Shown piece by piece: positions 16,930-26,203 of a stretch of 64,000 nucleotides of DNA. Location: assembly GCA_002878375.1 (NCBI GenBank), contig NIRF01000003.1, positions 82,792 to 146,791 on the forward strand, written 5' to 3'. The notes below the pieces were generated by a model. That model was given only the letters and a program-made list of their open reading frames with translations. It was not told where the DNA came from and did not search any database. This DNA comes from Dictyoglomus sp. NZ13-RE01 (GTDB taxonomy: Bacteria; Dictyoglomota; Dictyoglomia; Dictyoglomales; Dictyoglomaceae). Position 1 is the first letter of the stretch, and every line of letters starts with the position of its first letter. The translations under genes and the position numbers were made by a program.

Positions 16930-18661
16930 GGCTCAATTCTCCTTCTTCTAATTGCCAATGGATTAACCTTGCATAAACTCCCTTCTTATTAATTAACTCT
17001 TCATGGGTCCCGTCCTCTACAATTTCTCCTTGATCTAAAACAATTATTCTATCCACCCATCTAATAGTAGACAACCTATGAGCAACTATGAAGGTGGTTT
17101 TTCCTTTTATTAGATTTTCTAAAGCTTCTTGAATCAAAGCTTCCGATTCTGCATCTAAAGCAGAAGTTGCCTCATCTAAGATGATTAATCGAGGATTATG
17201 TAAGATAGTTCTTGCTATAGCAATCCTTTGAGCTTGACCTCCAGAAAGTCCTACTCCTCCTTCTCCTATGATAGTGTTGTATCCATTAGGTAAAGTCATA
17301 ATAAAATCATGAGCTTTTGCCATCTTTGCTGCTTCAATTACCTCATCCAAACTTGCATTTGGTTTACTATATGCAATATTATCTCTTACTGTACCATGAA
17401 AAATAATGGTTTCTTGAGTAACAAAACCAATTTGACTCCTCAAAGAACTTAATTTTACTTCCCTTAAATCGTAGCCATCAATTTTTACCCTACCCAAGGT
17501 AGGATCTATAAAGCGCGGGATAAGATTAACTAAAGATGTCTTTCCTGCCCCACTAATGCCTACTATGGCAACTTTTTCTCCCTCCATTACTCTTAAATTT
17601 ATATTTTTCAAGACCCAATTTTTGTTATCATAGGTAAAATAAACATTCTCAAATTCAACCCTACCCTTTATAGGAGGAAGAACAATTGCATTAGGTATCT
17701 CAACAACATCCTTACCTTGTTCTAAGATCTCAAAAATTCTTTCAAAAGAGGCAGAAGCTTGCTTTATCCCAGAAAAGACCCTTAAAAGAGTTAATGCAGG
17801 ATCAAGAGCCATACCTACATAAGTTAGAAAGGCAATAAATGATCCAATAGTAAGAGTTCCTTGTGCAATCTTTCTACTCCCTAACCATATAAGAAAAACA
17901 ATGGCAAGAGCACTTAGAAAACTTGCAAGAGGAATCTGGGTTGCAGTAAGTTGAACAATTTTTATATTTCTCCAAAAATTCTTTTCATTTTCTTTCTTAA
18001 ACCTGTTTATTTCCTCATTCTCTTTTACAAAAATTCTTACCACTCGAGCACCCTTTATACTTTCCTGAATAATAGTTGTTAAATCTGCAATCTTTCTCTG
18101 AACAGCTAAGGACCATTTCTGTATCTCTTTTCCAATTCCCGAAACTGATAGTGAAAATAAAGGAATAATAATAAGGGTTGCTAAGGCAAGTTCCCATTGA
18201 GAAATGAAAAGAATTATTATAATTCCAGTAAGAAGAATAATAGAATAGAAAAAGTCAGAAAGACTTGATAAAAAAGATGTTTGGATGAGTTGGGTATCTT
18301 GGAGAGTTCTTGATATAAGTTCACTACTTGACCATTTATTAAAATATTCCAAAGATAGATATTGGATCTTTTCAAAAAGTTTGTTTCTTAGATCTGCTAC
18401 TAATCTATGCCCTACAAAGGATAATAAATAAATTTGTCCATATAAAAATAGGCTTCTTAAAAATAGAAGCAAAATTATAATTAGAGCAATACGATTTAAA
18501 GAGGCAATATCTTTTGTTTTTGCGAGCTGATCAATAAGCTCCCCAACAAATTTAGGAGCATATAACTGAGTTGAGTTAACAATCAGTATACATATAAAAC
18601 CGCCCAATAAATAAATCCAGTATCCTTTTAATAAATTAAAAATTTTTTTCCAAAATTTCAT
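16916..18661 (-). CDS. msbA: MsbA-type lipid A/lipid flippase ABC transporter
   Basis: A 581-residue fused ABC exporter. The N-terminal half has about six membrane helices; the C-terminal ATPase has Walker A GISGAGKTSL, signature LSGGQAQRIAIARTI, Walker B LIILDEATSALD and the H-loop VAHRLSTI. Position among lpxB-like genes supports export of lipid A or a related lipid across the inner membrane, though homologous multidrug exporters cannot be excluded by sequence alone. It overlaps both neighbours. Confidence 0.85.
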   Translation of the reverse strand: MKFWKKIFNLLKGYWIYLLGGFICILIVNSTQLYAPKFVGELIDQLAKTKDIASLNRIALIIILLLFLRSLFLYGQIYLLSFVGHRLVADLRNKLFEKIQYLSLEYFNKWSSSELISRTLQDTQLIQTSFLSSLSDFFYSIILLTGIIIILFISQWELALATLIIIPLFSLSVSGIGKEIQKWSLAVQRKIADLTTIIQESIKGARVVRIFVKENEEINRFKKENEKNFWRNIKIVQLTATQIPLASFLSALAIVFLIWLGSRKIAQGTLTIGSFIAFLTYVGMALDPALTLLRVFSGIKQASASFERIFEILEQGKDVVEIPNAIVLPPIKGRVEFENVYFTYDNKNWVLKNINLRVMEGEKVAIVGISGAGKTSLVNLIPRFIDPTLGRVKIDGYDLREVKLSSLRSQIGFVTQETIIFHGTVRDNIAYSKPNASLDEVIEAAKMAKAHDFIMTLPNGYNTIIGEGGVGLSGGQAQRIAIARTILHNPRLIILDEATSALDAESEALIQEALENLIKGKTTFIVAHRLSTIRWVDRIIVLDQGEIVEDGTHEELINKKGVYARLIHWQLEEGELSHEKN

Positions 18662-19736
18662 TCAAATCACTCCATATAACCTCTGATGGATTTATTTCCA
18701 TCAGAGGAAAGGTCTCCTCTAAGTCTTTATGCATTTTATAAATGACATTTCTATCATTTAATATATCCAATAGATATTTTAGCACATCCTGAAAATTAAA
18801 TTTACCAACAATCTCCTTTACAATACCTTCTTTATATCTATTTGGAAGAGCCAAATATGGGTTTTTTTTAAGGTAAAAATCAACTAACTTATTTCTAACT
18901 TTTCCCTTTAAGAAATGAGCAATACCTTCTAAAGGCAAGTACTCGGGTCTATGTAAAGGTAAAATTACAAGCATAGGAATTCCGGAGTAGGCAAGCTGTA
19001 TTGTTGTAGTTCCAGGCAAAGTTATACTAAAGAGGATATCTTTTATATCCTCCTCCCAATCTTTCAGTATTTTTATTTCAATAGGCAGATTTTCCATTAT
19101 AGGACTCAATCTTTTCAAGTAATAATTTATTACTTCACTCCTTAGGAATGGAGAAAAAAAGAATGTAAAGGAAAGATTAGGGTAAAATCTATTAATTTCT
19201 TTGATCAAAGCCATATAAAAAGGCAAGTAAAATCTTAATGCATAATCTCTACTACCTGGAAATAACGCAATTTTATTGCTATGAACAGAGAAAGCATTTC
19301 TATTTAGATTCTCAAATCTTAGATCTCCAACACATTTTATCTTTTGAGATAAAAACCTTGAAGAATATACTTTATCAAAGAAGAAATCCCAAAAATATTT
19401 CTTCTCTATATAGGCAATTGAATAGGCATTCCATATTTTACTCAATATACCGTTAAAAAATAAATCTCCCCCTAAATGAAAAACAATAGTTTTTCCCTGT
19501 TTTTTCCTTCTGAAAAGACCATAGTATTCTTCAGGAGTAAAGATTCGTTTAAAGAAATTGAAACTTTCAACAACTTTCTTTTCTTCCCCTGTTGCAAATT
19601 GGCATGGCACTAAGACACAATAAAAATTAGTATCTTTTATCCAATTGAAACTTTTTCTCTTTAGAGTTTTTACTAAAGGATAAAGCCAACCTGCAATCTC
19701 TCCAGGACCGTTAACCAAAAAATAAAAATCATTCAT
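18636..19736 (-). CDS. LpxB-like glycosyltransferase (paralogue 2, divergent)
   Basis: A 366-residue protein that keeps the LpxB outline: FLVNGPGEIAGWLYPLVKTL at the start, ALFPGSRDYALRFYLPFYM in the middle, and SITLPGTTTIQLAYSGIPML near residue 250, matching the LpxB pattern of GS(R), then SGT.TLE. It is much more diverged than lpxB, which it overlaps by 8 bases. It may be a distinct glycosyltransferase or a partner subunit of LpxB. Without a search its substrate cannot be named. Confidence 0.72.
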   Translation of the reverse strand: MNDFYFLVNGPGEIAGWLYPLVKTLKRKSFNWIKDTNFYCVLVPCQFATGEEKKVVESFNFFKRIFTPEEYYGLFRRKKQGKTIVFHLGGDLFFNGILSKIWNAYSIAYIEKKYFWDFFFDKVYSSRFLSQKIKCVGDLRFENLNRNAFSVHSNKIALFPGSRDYALRFYLPFYMALIKEINRFYPNLSFTFFFSPFLRSEVINYYLKRLSPIMENLPIEIKILKDWEEDIKDILFSITLPGTTTIQLAYSGIPMLVILPLHRPEYLPLEGIAHFLKGKVRNKLVDFYLKKNPYLALPNRYKEGIVKEIVGKFNFQDVLKYLLDILNDRNVIYKMHKDLEETFPLMEINPSEVIWSDLNEILEKNF

Positions 19737-20826
19737 AGGCTCTACTTATAATAAATTTAGCTATTTTATCAAGAACTCCTTCCTCTCCAAGAGTACTCCT
19801 TATCTCCCCAAGCTCCCTTATCATATTCTCCCTTTTATTAGGATTTTTCAGAAATTCTTCCACATCCGTAATAATCTTTTTAATATTAAACTTCTGAATA
19901 TACTCAGGATATATTTCCTTTCCAGCCAAAATATTAGGTAAAGATATGTATTTGTGATGAACAAGCCTTTTAGCAATCATATAAGTTATAAAAGAGGTTT
20001 TGTAGAATACAAATAGTGGAGAAAGAAGAAGAGTTGCCTCAAGAGTTATGGTGCCAGAAGAGGCAAGCCCCAAGCTTATCCTCTGCAAAGCTGAATAGCT
20101 TTGTTTTCCAGAAATTACCTCAATATCTATATTTTTATCCATAAACTTCTCAATCAAAGGTTTAAATTTATCGGAGGATATAGGTAGAATAAATTTAAAT
20201 CCTTGCTTAGAAAAATGATCCGCAATATTCATAAATAGAGGCATTAGACTTTTTATCTCATGTTTTCTACTTCCAGGAAATAACCCTATAAGATTTTCTT
20301 CTCTTTCTCTCCTTTCTAATCCCGATAAATAATCTACTAAGGGATGTCCAAAATAAACTATGTTATCAGTATAGTTTTTGTAAAGAGAATATTCTTGAGG
20401 AAATGTTGCTATTATCCAGGTAATATGTTCCGCTATCTCTTTTACTTTATCCTTATTTCCCCATAACCAATATTGGGGAGCAAAATAGTAAATAGTAGGA
20501 ATATCAAGTTTTTTTGCTATTTTGGCTAAGAGTACGTTAAAGCCTTGAAAATCAATAAGAATAAGTAAATCTGGTTTTTCTTCCCTTAAAATCCTTTCAA
20601 GCCTTTTTAGCAAAAATAGAAATTTGGGAATGTAAGGAAGCGGTTCTACAAAACCAATAGTGCTATACTCCGTAACATCATCTATTATTTCAACCCCCTC
20701 TTCCCTCATCCTGCTTCCACCTAAGCCGAAAAAGTAAATGTTAGGATTGTATTTTTTTAAGGTTCTAACCAAATAAGAACCATGCAAATCCCCAGATACT
20801 TCTCCTACCGAAAACATTATCTTCAT
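19729..20826 (-). CDS. lpxB: Lipid-A-disaccharide synthase
   Basis: Joins UDP-2,3-diacylglucosamine to lipid X to make the lipid A disaccharide at the inner membrane. The 365-residue protein has the classical start KIMFSVGEVSGDLHGSYLVR, then GLGGSRMREEGVE, LIDFQGFN, APQYWLWG, LFPGSRKHEI and SGTITLEATLL. The ATG at 20826 was chosen because GGAGGG lies 7 bases upstream; it overlaps the lpxA stop (ATGA). Two diverged relatives lie downstream in the same operon. Confidence 0.94.
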   Translation of the reverse strand: MKIMFSVGEVSGDLHGSYLVRTLKKYNPNIYFFGLGGSRMREEGVEIIDDVTEYSTIGFVEPLPYIPKFLFLLKRLERILREEKPDLLILIDFQGFNVLLAKIAKKLDIPTIYYFAPQYWLWGNKDKVKEIAEHITWIIATFPQEYSLYKNYTDNIVYFGHPLVDYLSGLERREREENLIGLFPGSRKHEIKSLMPLFMNIADHFSKQGFKFILPISSDKFKPLIEKFMDKNIDIEVISGKQSYSALQRISLGLASSGTITLEATLLLSPLFVFYKTSFITYMIAKRLVHHKYISLPNILAGKEIYPEYIQKFNIKKIITDVEEFLKNPNKRENMIRELGEIRSTLGEEGVLDKIAKFIISRAYE

Positions 20827-21614
20827 TCTTCTTCCCTCCAAGATGAAGCGGTAATGCCTCTTTTTGATCCCTTCACAAAATTTACTATTTCTTTAGCAGA
20901 TTCATCCTCATACTTTAATAATTCTTCAAGCCTTTTTTCAAAGGGTAGATTTGAATAAAGTATATGGAAAAGTTTTTTAATAAGATTTCTTTTCTCTAAG
21001 GGATAATTTGATCTTTTCAAGCCAACAGTATTTATTCCATAAACTCTGGCAGGGTTTCCATCTGCAAGAGCATATGGAGGTATATCTTTGACTATCTTTG
21101 AGGATGCCCCCACCATAGCAAGTTTTCCAATTCTAACAAACTGGTGGATACCAACGAGCCCACTGATAAAAGCTTGATCATCGATCTCTACATATCCTGC
21201 AATTTGAGTGGCATTGGCAATTATTACTTTTCGCCCTAATTTTACATTATGGGCTAAATGGGAATAAGCCATAATATAGCAATCATCTCCTACTATAGTA
21301 GCAGTTCCTTCCCCACTCGCCCTATGTAATACACAATATTCTCTAATAGTTACATTATTTCCTATGATTAGATAGCTCTTTTCTCCTTTGAAATTAATAT
21401 CTTGAGGAACATCCCCTAATATTGCTCCAGAATGTATATGACAGTTTTCCCCAATAATTGTCCCCTCTTTAATAACTACCCCACTTTCAATTATTGTATT
21501 TTTACCAATCCTTACATTCCTTTCTATTATCGAAAAGGGACCAATAATAACATTTTCTCCTATCTCGGCGGAAGGATGAACAAAAGAAAGGTTTTTATGC
21601 TCCTCCCAAAGCAA
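20823..21614 (-). CDS. lpxA: UDP-N-acetylglucosamine acyltransferase
   Basis: First step of lipid A synthesis: moves a hydroxyacyl chain from ACP to UDP-GlcNAc. A left-handed beta helix of hexapeptide repeats runs from about 10 to 185, with the catalytic His in YSHLAHNVKLG and the family motif GLVGIHQFVRIG, then a C-terminal helical domain; 263 residues. The chosen TTG at 21614 has AGGAGGTG nine bases upstream; an in-frame GTG at 21626 lies within that site. It overlaps fabZ by 20 bases. Confidence 0.94.
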   Translation of the reverse strand: MLWEEHKNLSFVHPSAEIGENVIIGPFSIIERNVRIGKNTIIESGVVIKEGTIIGENCHIHSGAILGDVPQDINFKGEKSYLIIGNNVTIREYCVLHRASGEGTATIVGDDCYIMAYSHLAHNVKLGRKVIIANATQIAGYVEIDDQAFISGLVGIHQFVRIGKLAMVGASSKIVKDIPPYALADGNPARVYGINTVGLKRSNYPLEKRNLIKKLFHILYSNLPFEKRLEELLKYEDESAKEIVNFVKGSKRGITASSWREEE

Positions 21615-22023
21615 GTGTAATCTCACCTCCTGCTACTACCTCATCCCCTACTTTAGCTACGCCGTCAAACTTAAATATGTTCTTAAGGCTTTTTTTAAGA
21701 GTTACTTCTAAGGTTAGCACATCTCCTGGGGTTACTTGTTTTCTAAATTTTACTCCATCCACTCCTGTCAAATATGCTATATATTTCTTTCCCTCTTCCC
21801 CAAAGGATAAAAACAAAAGGATACCTGCGGACTGAGCTAAAGCCTCAATTATTAATACTCCAGGGAAAATAGGATATTCAGGGAAGTGTCCTTGAAAAAT
21901 CTGTTCATTGTAAGATACATTTTTAATTGTTTTTATGCTTTCACCCTTCTTAAATTCTATAACCCTATCCACCATTAAAAAAGGATATCTATGAGGTAAT
22001 ATCTTTAAAATATCCACATTCAT
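21595..22023 (-). CDS. fabZ: 3-hydroxyacyl-ACP dehydratase
   Basis: A hot-dog fold dehydratase of fatty acid synthesis, 142 residues. It has ILPHRYPFLMVDRV at the start and the active-site region GHFPEYPIFPGVLIIEAL with catalytic His and Glu. Its place between lpxC and lpxA is the common arrangement, balancing 3-hydroxyacyl-ACP between lipid A and membrane fatty acids. The ATG overlaps the lpxC stop. Confidence 0.95.
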   Translation of the reverse strand: MNVDILKILPHRYPFLMVDRVIEFKKGESIKTIKNVSYNEQIFQGHFPEYPIFPGVLIIEALAQSAGILLFLSFGEEGKKYIAYLTGVDGVKFRKQVTPGDVLTLEVTLKKSLKNIFKFDGVAKVGDEVVAGGEITLALGGA

Positions 22024-22847
22024 TCCTTATTACTCCCCCTAAAGAACTCTTTTAGTCTTCTAACCATCTTAATATGAAGAGTATGACCTGAGGAAAGAGC
22101 AAAAATGTGAGCATTTAAATACCTTCCAAGCAAGCAAAAATCACCAATAATATCCAAAATTTTATGTCTTACAGGTTCATCCTCAAATCTTTCTTTATTC
22201 ACATACCCTTCTTTCCCAACAAGAACAGCATTTTCTAAGCTTGCTCCCTTTATCAGTCCATTCTTTTCAAGTTCTTCCAATTCATACCAAAAACCAAAAG
22301 TTCTTGCAGGTGCAATATCTTTTTCATATTTATCAAGATCAAAAAATTCGTATCTTTGCCACAGAATAGGTGTTCCCGGAAAGGAAAGTACGCAGTGAAT
22401 CTTAAAAGAATTAGAGGGAAACAGGATGATCATTCCTTTGCCTTCTTTTTCTACTAACGGAAAATCTAAAGAAAAATAATCTATAGGTGCTTTCTGTACC
22501 TCTATTCCTGAATTTTTAATAGCTTCTATCCAAGGAAAAGAACTTCCATCAAGAATGGGTATCTCATCACCTTCCACAAGAACATATAAATTTGTTATTC
22601 TTAAGGAATAAAGAGCAGAAAGAAGATGCTCAATAGTTAAAATTTCTATACCATTATATCCTAAACTTACATTTCTTTTAGTATCCACTACATAATCAGC
22701 TAAAGCTGGAATTTGGCAATTATTTTTTATAAAGATTATTCCTTTGTTTTCCTCGGATGGGATAAGAGTAATCCTCGAAAATTTACCTGTATGAAGACCT
22801 ACGCCTTCTATAGTAATTTCTCTCTTAATTGTTCTTTGAAATTCCAT
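22020..22847 (-). CDS. lpxC: UDP-3-O-acyl-N-acetylglucosamine deacetylase
   Basis: The zinc deacetylase that commits UDP-GlcNAc to lipid A. The 275-residue protein shows VGLHTGK, EHLLSALY and DGSSFPW, then PARTFGF, VRHKILDIIGD (two zinc ligands) and GHTLH with the catalytic His. It is a stand-alone LpxC, not the LpxC-FabZ fusion of Bacteroidetes. Its start overlaps the lpxD stop (TAATG). Confidence 0.95.
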   Translation of the reverse strand: MEFQRTIKREITIEGVGLHTGKFSRITLIPSEENKGIIFIKNNCQIPALADYVVDTKRNVSLGYNGIEILTIEHLLSALYSLRITNLYVLVEGDEIPILDGSSFPWIEAIKNSGIEVQKAPIDYFSLDFPLVEKEGKGMIILFPSNSFKIHCVLSFPGTPILWQRYEFFDLDKYEKDIAPARTFGFWYELEELEKNGLIKGASLENAVLVGKEGYVNKERFEDEPVRHKILDIIGDFCLLGRYLNAHIFALSSGHTLHIKMVRRLKEFFRGSNKE

Positions 22848-23827
22848 TATAACTTTTTAAGTTTCTCCCAAATTTCAGGAAGTTTTTTCAAGATAGCCTG
22901 TATCTTTAATTCTTCAGAATGGGGTCTTGCGGGAAATCCAGAAACTACTAAGTTATCTGGTATGTCCTTTGTAACACCTGTTCTTGCAAGTATTACTACA
23001 TTATTTCCAACTTTTACATGATCAGAAACTCCACTCTGTCCTGCAATGATTACATTGTTACCAATAGAACTACTTCCAGCAACCCCACTCTGTCCTACAA
23101 TAATGCAATTTTCTCCAATTTTAACATTATGGGCAATAGTAACTAAATTGTCTATTTTTGTGCCTTTTCCAATTACTGTCTCATCTATGGTTCCTCTATC
23201 GATGGTACAATTTGCTCCAATCTCTACATCATCCTCAATAATAACCTTTCCAATATGAGGAATTTTTACATGATTATTACCATCCCAAACATATCCAAAA
23301 CCATCACTTCCTATAACACTTCCCGAATGTATTATTACATTATTTCCTATGATACAATGGTCATAGATAGATACGTTCGGATAAATAGTAACATTACTTC
23401 CTATTATTACATCATTACCAATAGTGACATGGGGATAAATTTTTGTGTTATCTCCTATTATCACATTGTTACCAATAACTGTATAAGCTCCAATACCTAC
23501 ATCTTTCCCAATCTTTACATTTTCACCCAATATACTTGTGGGGTGGATATGGGAGGGGAAAAAGTGCCAGTCAAAGTATCTTAAAATCTTGGCAAAGGCG
23601 AGTTTTGGATTATCCACTAATACAAGAGATTTTTCTGAAGAATAAGATATCTTAGGGATAACCATCGCCTTTGCCTTACTTTTTTCACCATCTTTTATGC
23701 TCTTCTCTTCAAAGACAAAAATTAGATCCCTTTCCCCTGCCCTATCCCATGTAGAAACCTTCTCTATCCACAGATCTTCTCCCCTCAATTCTCCCCCTAT
23801 AATCTCAGCAATCTCTCTAAGCCACAT
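22847..23827 (-). CDS. lpxD: UDP-3-O-acylglucosamine N-acyltransferase
   Basis: Adds the second acyl chain in lipid A synthesis. The 326-residue protein has an N-terminal uridine-binding domain (1-95), then a left-handed beta helix of about ten hexapeptide coils (I-G-x-x-x/V-x-I pattern), with the catalytic-region histidines in [10 protein letters not shown] and TIAHNVKIG, and a C-terminal helix. The many similar coils make the DNA look repetitive between about 22960 and 23540. Confidence 0.95.
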   Translation of the reverse strand: MWLREIAEIIGGELRGEDLWIEKVSTWDRAGERDLIFVFEEKSIKDGEKSKAKAMVIPKISYSSEKSLVLVDNPKLAFAKILRYFDWHFFPSHIHPTSILGENVKIGKDVGIGAYTVIGNNVIIGDNTKIYPHVTIGNDVIIGSNVTIYPNVSIYDHCIIGNNVIIHSGSVIGSDGFGYVWDGNNHVKIPHIGKVIIEDDVEIGANCTIDRGTIDETVIGKGTKIDNLVTIAHNVKIGENCIIVGQSGVAGSSSIGNNVIIAGQSGVSDHVKVGNNVVILARTGVTKDIPDNLVVSGFPARPHSEELKIQAILKKLPEIWEKLKKL

Positions 23828-23837
23828 TTACACCCCT

Positions 23838-24260
23838 CTACTTATTAAGATTATTCAAAACATCCTTGGTTATGTCTACTCCTCCCCAAACTCTCGCTCC
23901 CTTTTCCAAAACTACAGATAAATTTTTGCTTTTTGCTACCTTTTCAACCTCAGCTAATATCTTCTTTCTCAGACTATCTCTAATCTTAGATACTAAATCA
24001 CCCAACTCCTTTTCTTTGTCTGATTTTAGCTTATTTAAATCTTTTTCACTTAAACCCTTCTTTTTTGCATCCTCAATAATTTTATTTATCTCTGTTTGCT
24101 TCTGCTGAATCTGAACTTGCATATTCTTCGTCTCTTTATATTCACTGAAAACTTTAAGATAATCCACATATCCAATACTGTTGTTCTGAGAAAGAACAAA
24201 GGATAAAATTCCCATTAAGACAGAAAGAGAAAAAAGAACAAGTAAAATAATTTTTCTCAT
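23838..24260 (-). CDS. Skp/OmpH-family periplasmic chaperone (copy 2)
   Basis: A 140-residue secreted protein. A signal peptide (KIILLVLFSLSVLMGILSF) is followed by SIGYVDYLKVFSEY, a long charged coiled coil (about 45-100) that would form the Skp tentacles, and a C-terminal beta region VVLEKGARVWGGVDIT. Skp holds unfolded outer-membrane proteins on their way to BamA. A paralogue of the same layout precedes it by 11 bases. Confidence 0.88.
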   Translation of the reverse strand: MRKIILLVLFSLSVLMGILSFVLSQNNSIGYVDYLKVFSEYKETKNMQVQIQQKQTEINKIIEDAKKKGLSEKDLNKLKSDKEKELGDLVSKIRDSLRKKILAEVEKVAKSKNLSVVLEKGARVWGGVDITKDVLNNLNK

Positions 24261-24271
24261 ATAGTATCACC

Positions 24272-24712
24272 CTACTTTTTGCCAGTAAGTTGAGAAATAA
24301 CTTTATCTGTTATATCTACTCCACCCCAAACTACCGCATTCTTATCTAAAACTACACTATACCCCTCTTTTTTAGCTAAATCTGAAAAGGCATTCTCAAC
24401 ATCTTTCATTAAAGCATCTACTGCTTGTTTATATGGGAGAAGCTCCTTATCATACTGATCTGCTAATTTTTTAATCTCATCTTGAGATTTTCCTTGCTTT
24501 TGAGCTTCTTGTAGTTTTGAAAGTCTTGTATTGTATTCCTGTTGTAACTTAGTATATGCATTGAATAGAGGTGTATAACTTTGAATAATCTTCTGTTGAT
24601 CCACATAAGCAATCTTAACTATAGCTGTTGTTTGAGCATTTACAAATTTTAACCCTACAAAAAGAAAGACAAAAGATAAAACTAAAATCAAACCTACTAA
24701 ATACCTTTTCAT
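24272..24712 (-). CDS. Skp/OmpH-family periplasmic chaperone (copy 1)
   Basis: A 146-residue Skp protein with signal peptide (LVGLILVLSFVFLFVGLKFVNA), the N-terminal strand KIAYVDQQKIIQ, a coiled coil (about 45-105), and the C-terminal motif VVLDKNAVVWGGVDIT that closely matches the downstream copy. The two genes look like a tandem duplication that has since diverged in the coiled-coil part. It follows the short BamA-like gene by 22 bases. Confidence 0.88.
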   Translation of the reverse strand: MKRYLVGLILVLSFVFLFVGLKFVNAQTTAIVKIAYVDQQKIIQSYTPLFNAYTKLQQEYNTRLSKLQEAQKQGKSQDEIKKLADQYDKELLPYKQAVDALMKDVENAFSDLAKKEGYSVVLDKNAVVWGGVDITDKVISQLTGKK

Positions 24713-24734
24713 CTTCTTTACCTCCTAAAATTTT

Positions 24735-26186
24735 TTAAAAATTATATGTTGCTGAAAACTCTAAGTGCGTTGCTCCCTTATAGGTAATTGAAGAATTTAA
24801 CAGCAAATTATCCTTCTTCCATAACCAATTAAGGGTACCAAGTAAATTTACCTGAATATCATTTATGTTACTTATTTCTCGCCATCTTAAATTACTCTCA
24901 CCTCCTATTCCTAAGAACATATAGCTATCCTTAAAGACTGGAAAACCGTAAGAAAGTTTTATATAAAAACCTTCCTTCTCCAAAGCATTGCCGATTATAT
25001 AATTTACATAACCTTGAAGAGATAATATCCTCTCCTCAAGCTCCTCTCCGTAGCTCCAATAACTTTCAAAAGAAAATCCTATATTTGAATAATTCTCTGT
25101 AGAGCCTCCTCCTGCAAATTGAACCATTAAATTTTCCTTATCCCCTTTAGTATATAAATAGTCCCTTTTAACCAGATTATTTCTCTCTAAGGAGAAATCC
25201 AGATATTTGTTTCCATCTTGAAAGTTTAAATTATATCCTATCTCTGCATAAAGGCTATTTGAAAATTCTTTTCTAAAAGATAAAGAAAGATAGCTGTTAG
25301 AGACTTTGAGATTAAAGGGATAATATTGCCATGAAAGAACATATGAAGGTATCCGATCCTTGGATATCATGGTAGAAAAAGAAATCAATCCTAAATTTGA
25401 GTTAAAAAGTTTATAATCCATTAAAAGATTTAATGGAGAAGAGAATGTTAAGTTTACCGAGTTATTATAAAGAGGTTCCAAATAAAGATGAATAATACTC
25501 CCATCATTTTCTATATCAATCTTATAGCTAACTTTTAAGGGGATATTTCTTTTCTCCAAAATCTGGTTCTCCACATCTATCTTATTAACATTAAAATCTC
25601 CACCAATCCTAAGGTCTATCTCTTTTAGTATCTCATATTCCCTCTGATTTTTTGTTTCATAAACAATATCTTTTATGGGTGGAAGCTCTTCCCAATAGAA
25701 GTAAAGAACATTATCCTTAAAGGAGAAAGTAGGAGATGTTTTTAGTATATATCCTTTATCTTTATAGAGTTTGATAATTGTCTTAATATCTTCTTCTACA
25801 TTCTCCTTTATGAAAAAACCGCCTTCTTTTGAACCGATTTTATTAAGAATTTCATCAACATTAAGCTGTCTTATGCTTGGAAATTGAATCTTACTAATCA
25901 CAGGAAATTCTTTTACCTCAATTATTAATTCATACCCACCATCTAACTTGTTTAGGGAATATTTTACACTTTCAAATATTTTTAATTCCTCAATTTTTTT
26001 GATATTTGCTTCAATATCCTCCAATGTAACCTTCTGAAAGGGCTTTATAGTTAAAAGATCTGATATCTTCGAGTAAGGTGTATATTTTAATCCCTTAAAA
26101 ACAATTCCCTGAATAAGATATTCTTCTGCAAAGGCAAAATTTATGATCCCTATTAACAAAACTAAAATAAATATGACTCTTCTCAA
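24735..26186 (-). CDS. Short BamA/Omp85-like outer-membrane protein
   Basis: A 483-residue protein. The TTG at 26186 was chosen because GGAGGG lies six bases upstream and a signal peptide (RRVIFILVLLIGIINFAFA) follows at once. Residues 21-95, 96-169 and about 170-240 look like three POTRA units, and about 240 residues of amphipathic beta strands follow, ending in the Phe typical of outer-membrane barrels. It is much shorter than its neighbour BamA. It could be a TamA-like partner of TamB or an accessory Omp85 protein; the barrel is diverged enough that the family call is moderate. Confidence 0.75.
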   Translation of the reverse strand: MRRVIFILVLLIGIINFAFAEEYLIQGIVFKGLKYTPYSKISDLLTIKPFQKVTLEDIEANIKKIEELKIFESVKYSLNKLDGGYELIIEVKEFPVISKIQFPSIRQLNVDEILNKIGSKEGGFFIKENVEEDIKTIIKLYKDKGYILKTSPTFSFKDNVLYFYWEELPPIKDIVYETKNQREYEILKEIDLRIGGDFNVNKIDVENQILEKRNIPLKVSYKIDIENDGSIIHLYLEPLYNNSVNLTFSSPLNLLMDYKLFNSNLGLISFSTMISKDRIPSYVLSWQYYPFNLKVSNSYLSLSFRKEFSNSLYAEIGYNLNFQDGNKYLDFSLERNNLVKRDYLYTKGDKENLMVQFAGGGSTENYSNIGFSFESYWSYGEELEERILSLQGYVNYIIGNALEKEGFYIKLSYGFPVFKDSYMFLGIGGESNLRWREISNINDIQVNLLGTLNWLWKKDNLLLNSSITYKGATHLEFSATYNF

Positions 26187-26203
26187 CTTCTTTCCCTCCA
26201 TTC

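Noticed and set aside
22960..23540. Apparent tandem repeats with runs of similar ATTAC-like words
   Set aside because: These are the hexapeptide codons of the LpxD beta helix and do not form a DNA repeat array.
23255..23584. Open frame of 109 codons on the + strand
   Set aside because: It lies wholly antisense to lpxD, is Tyr/Ile-rich from the complement of hexapeptide codons, and has no ribosome site or family likeness.
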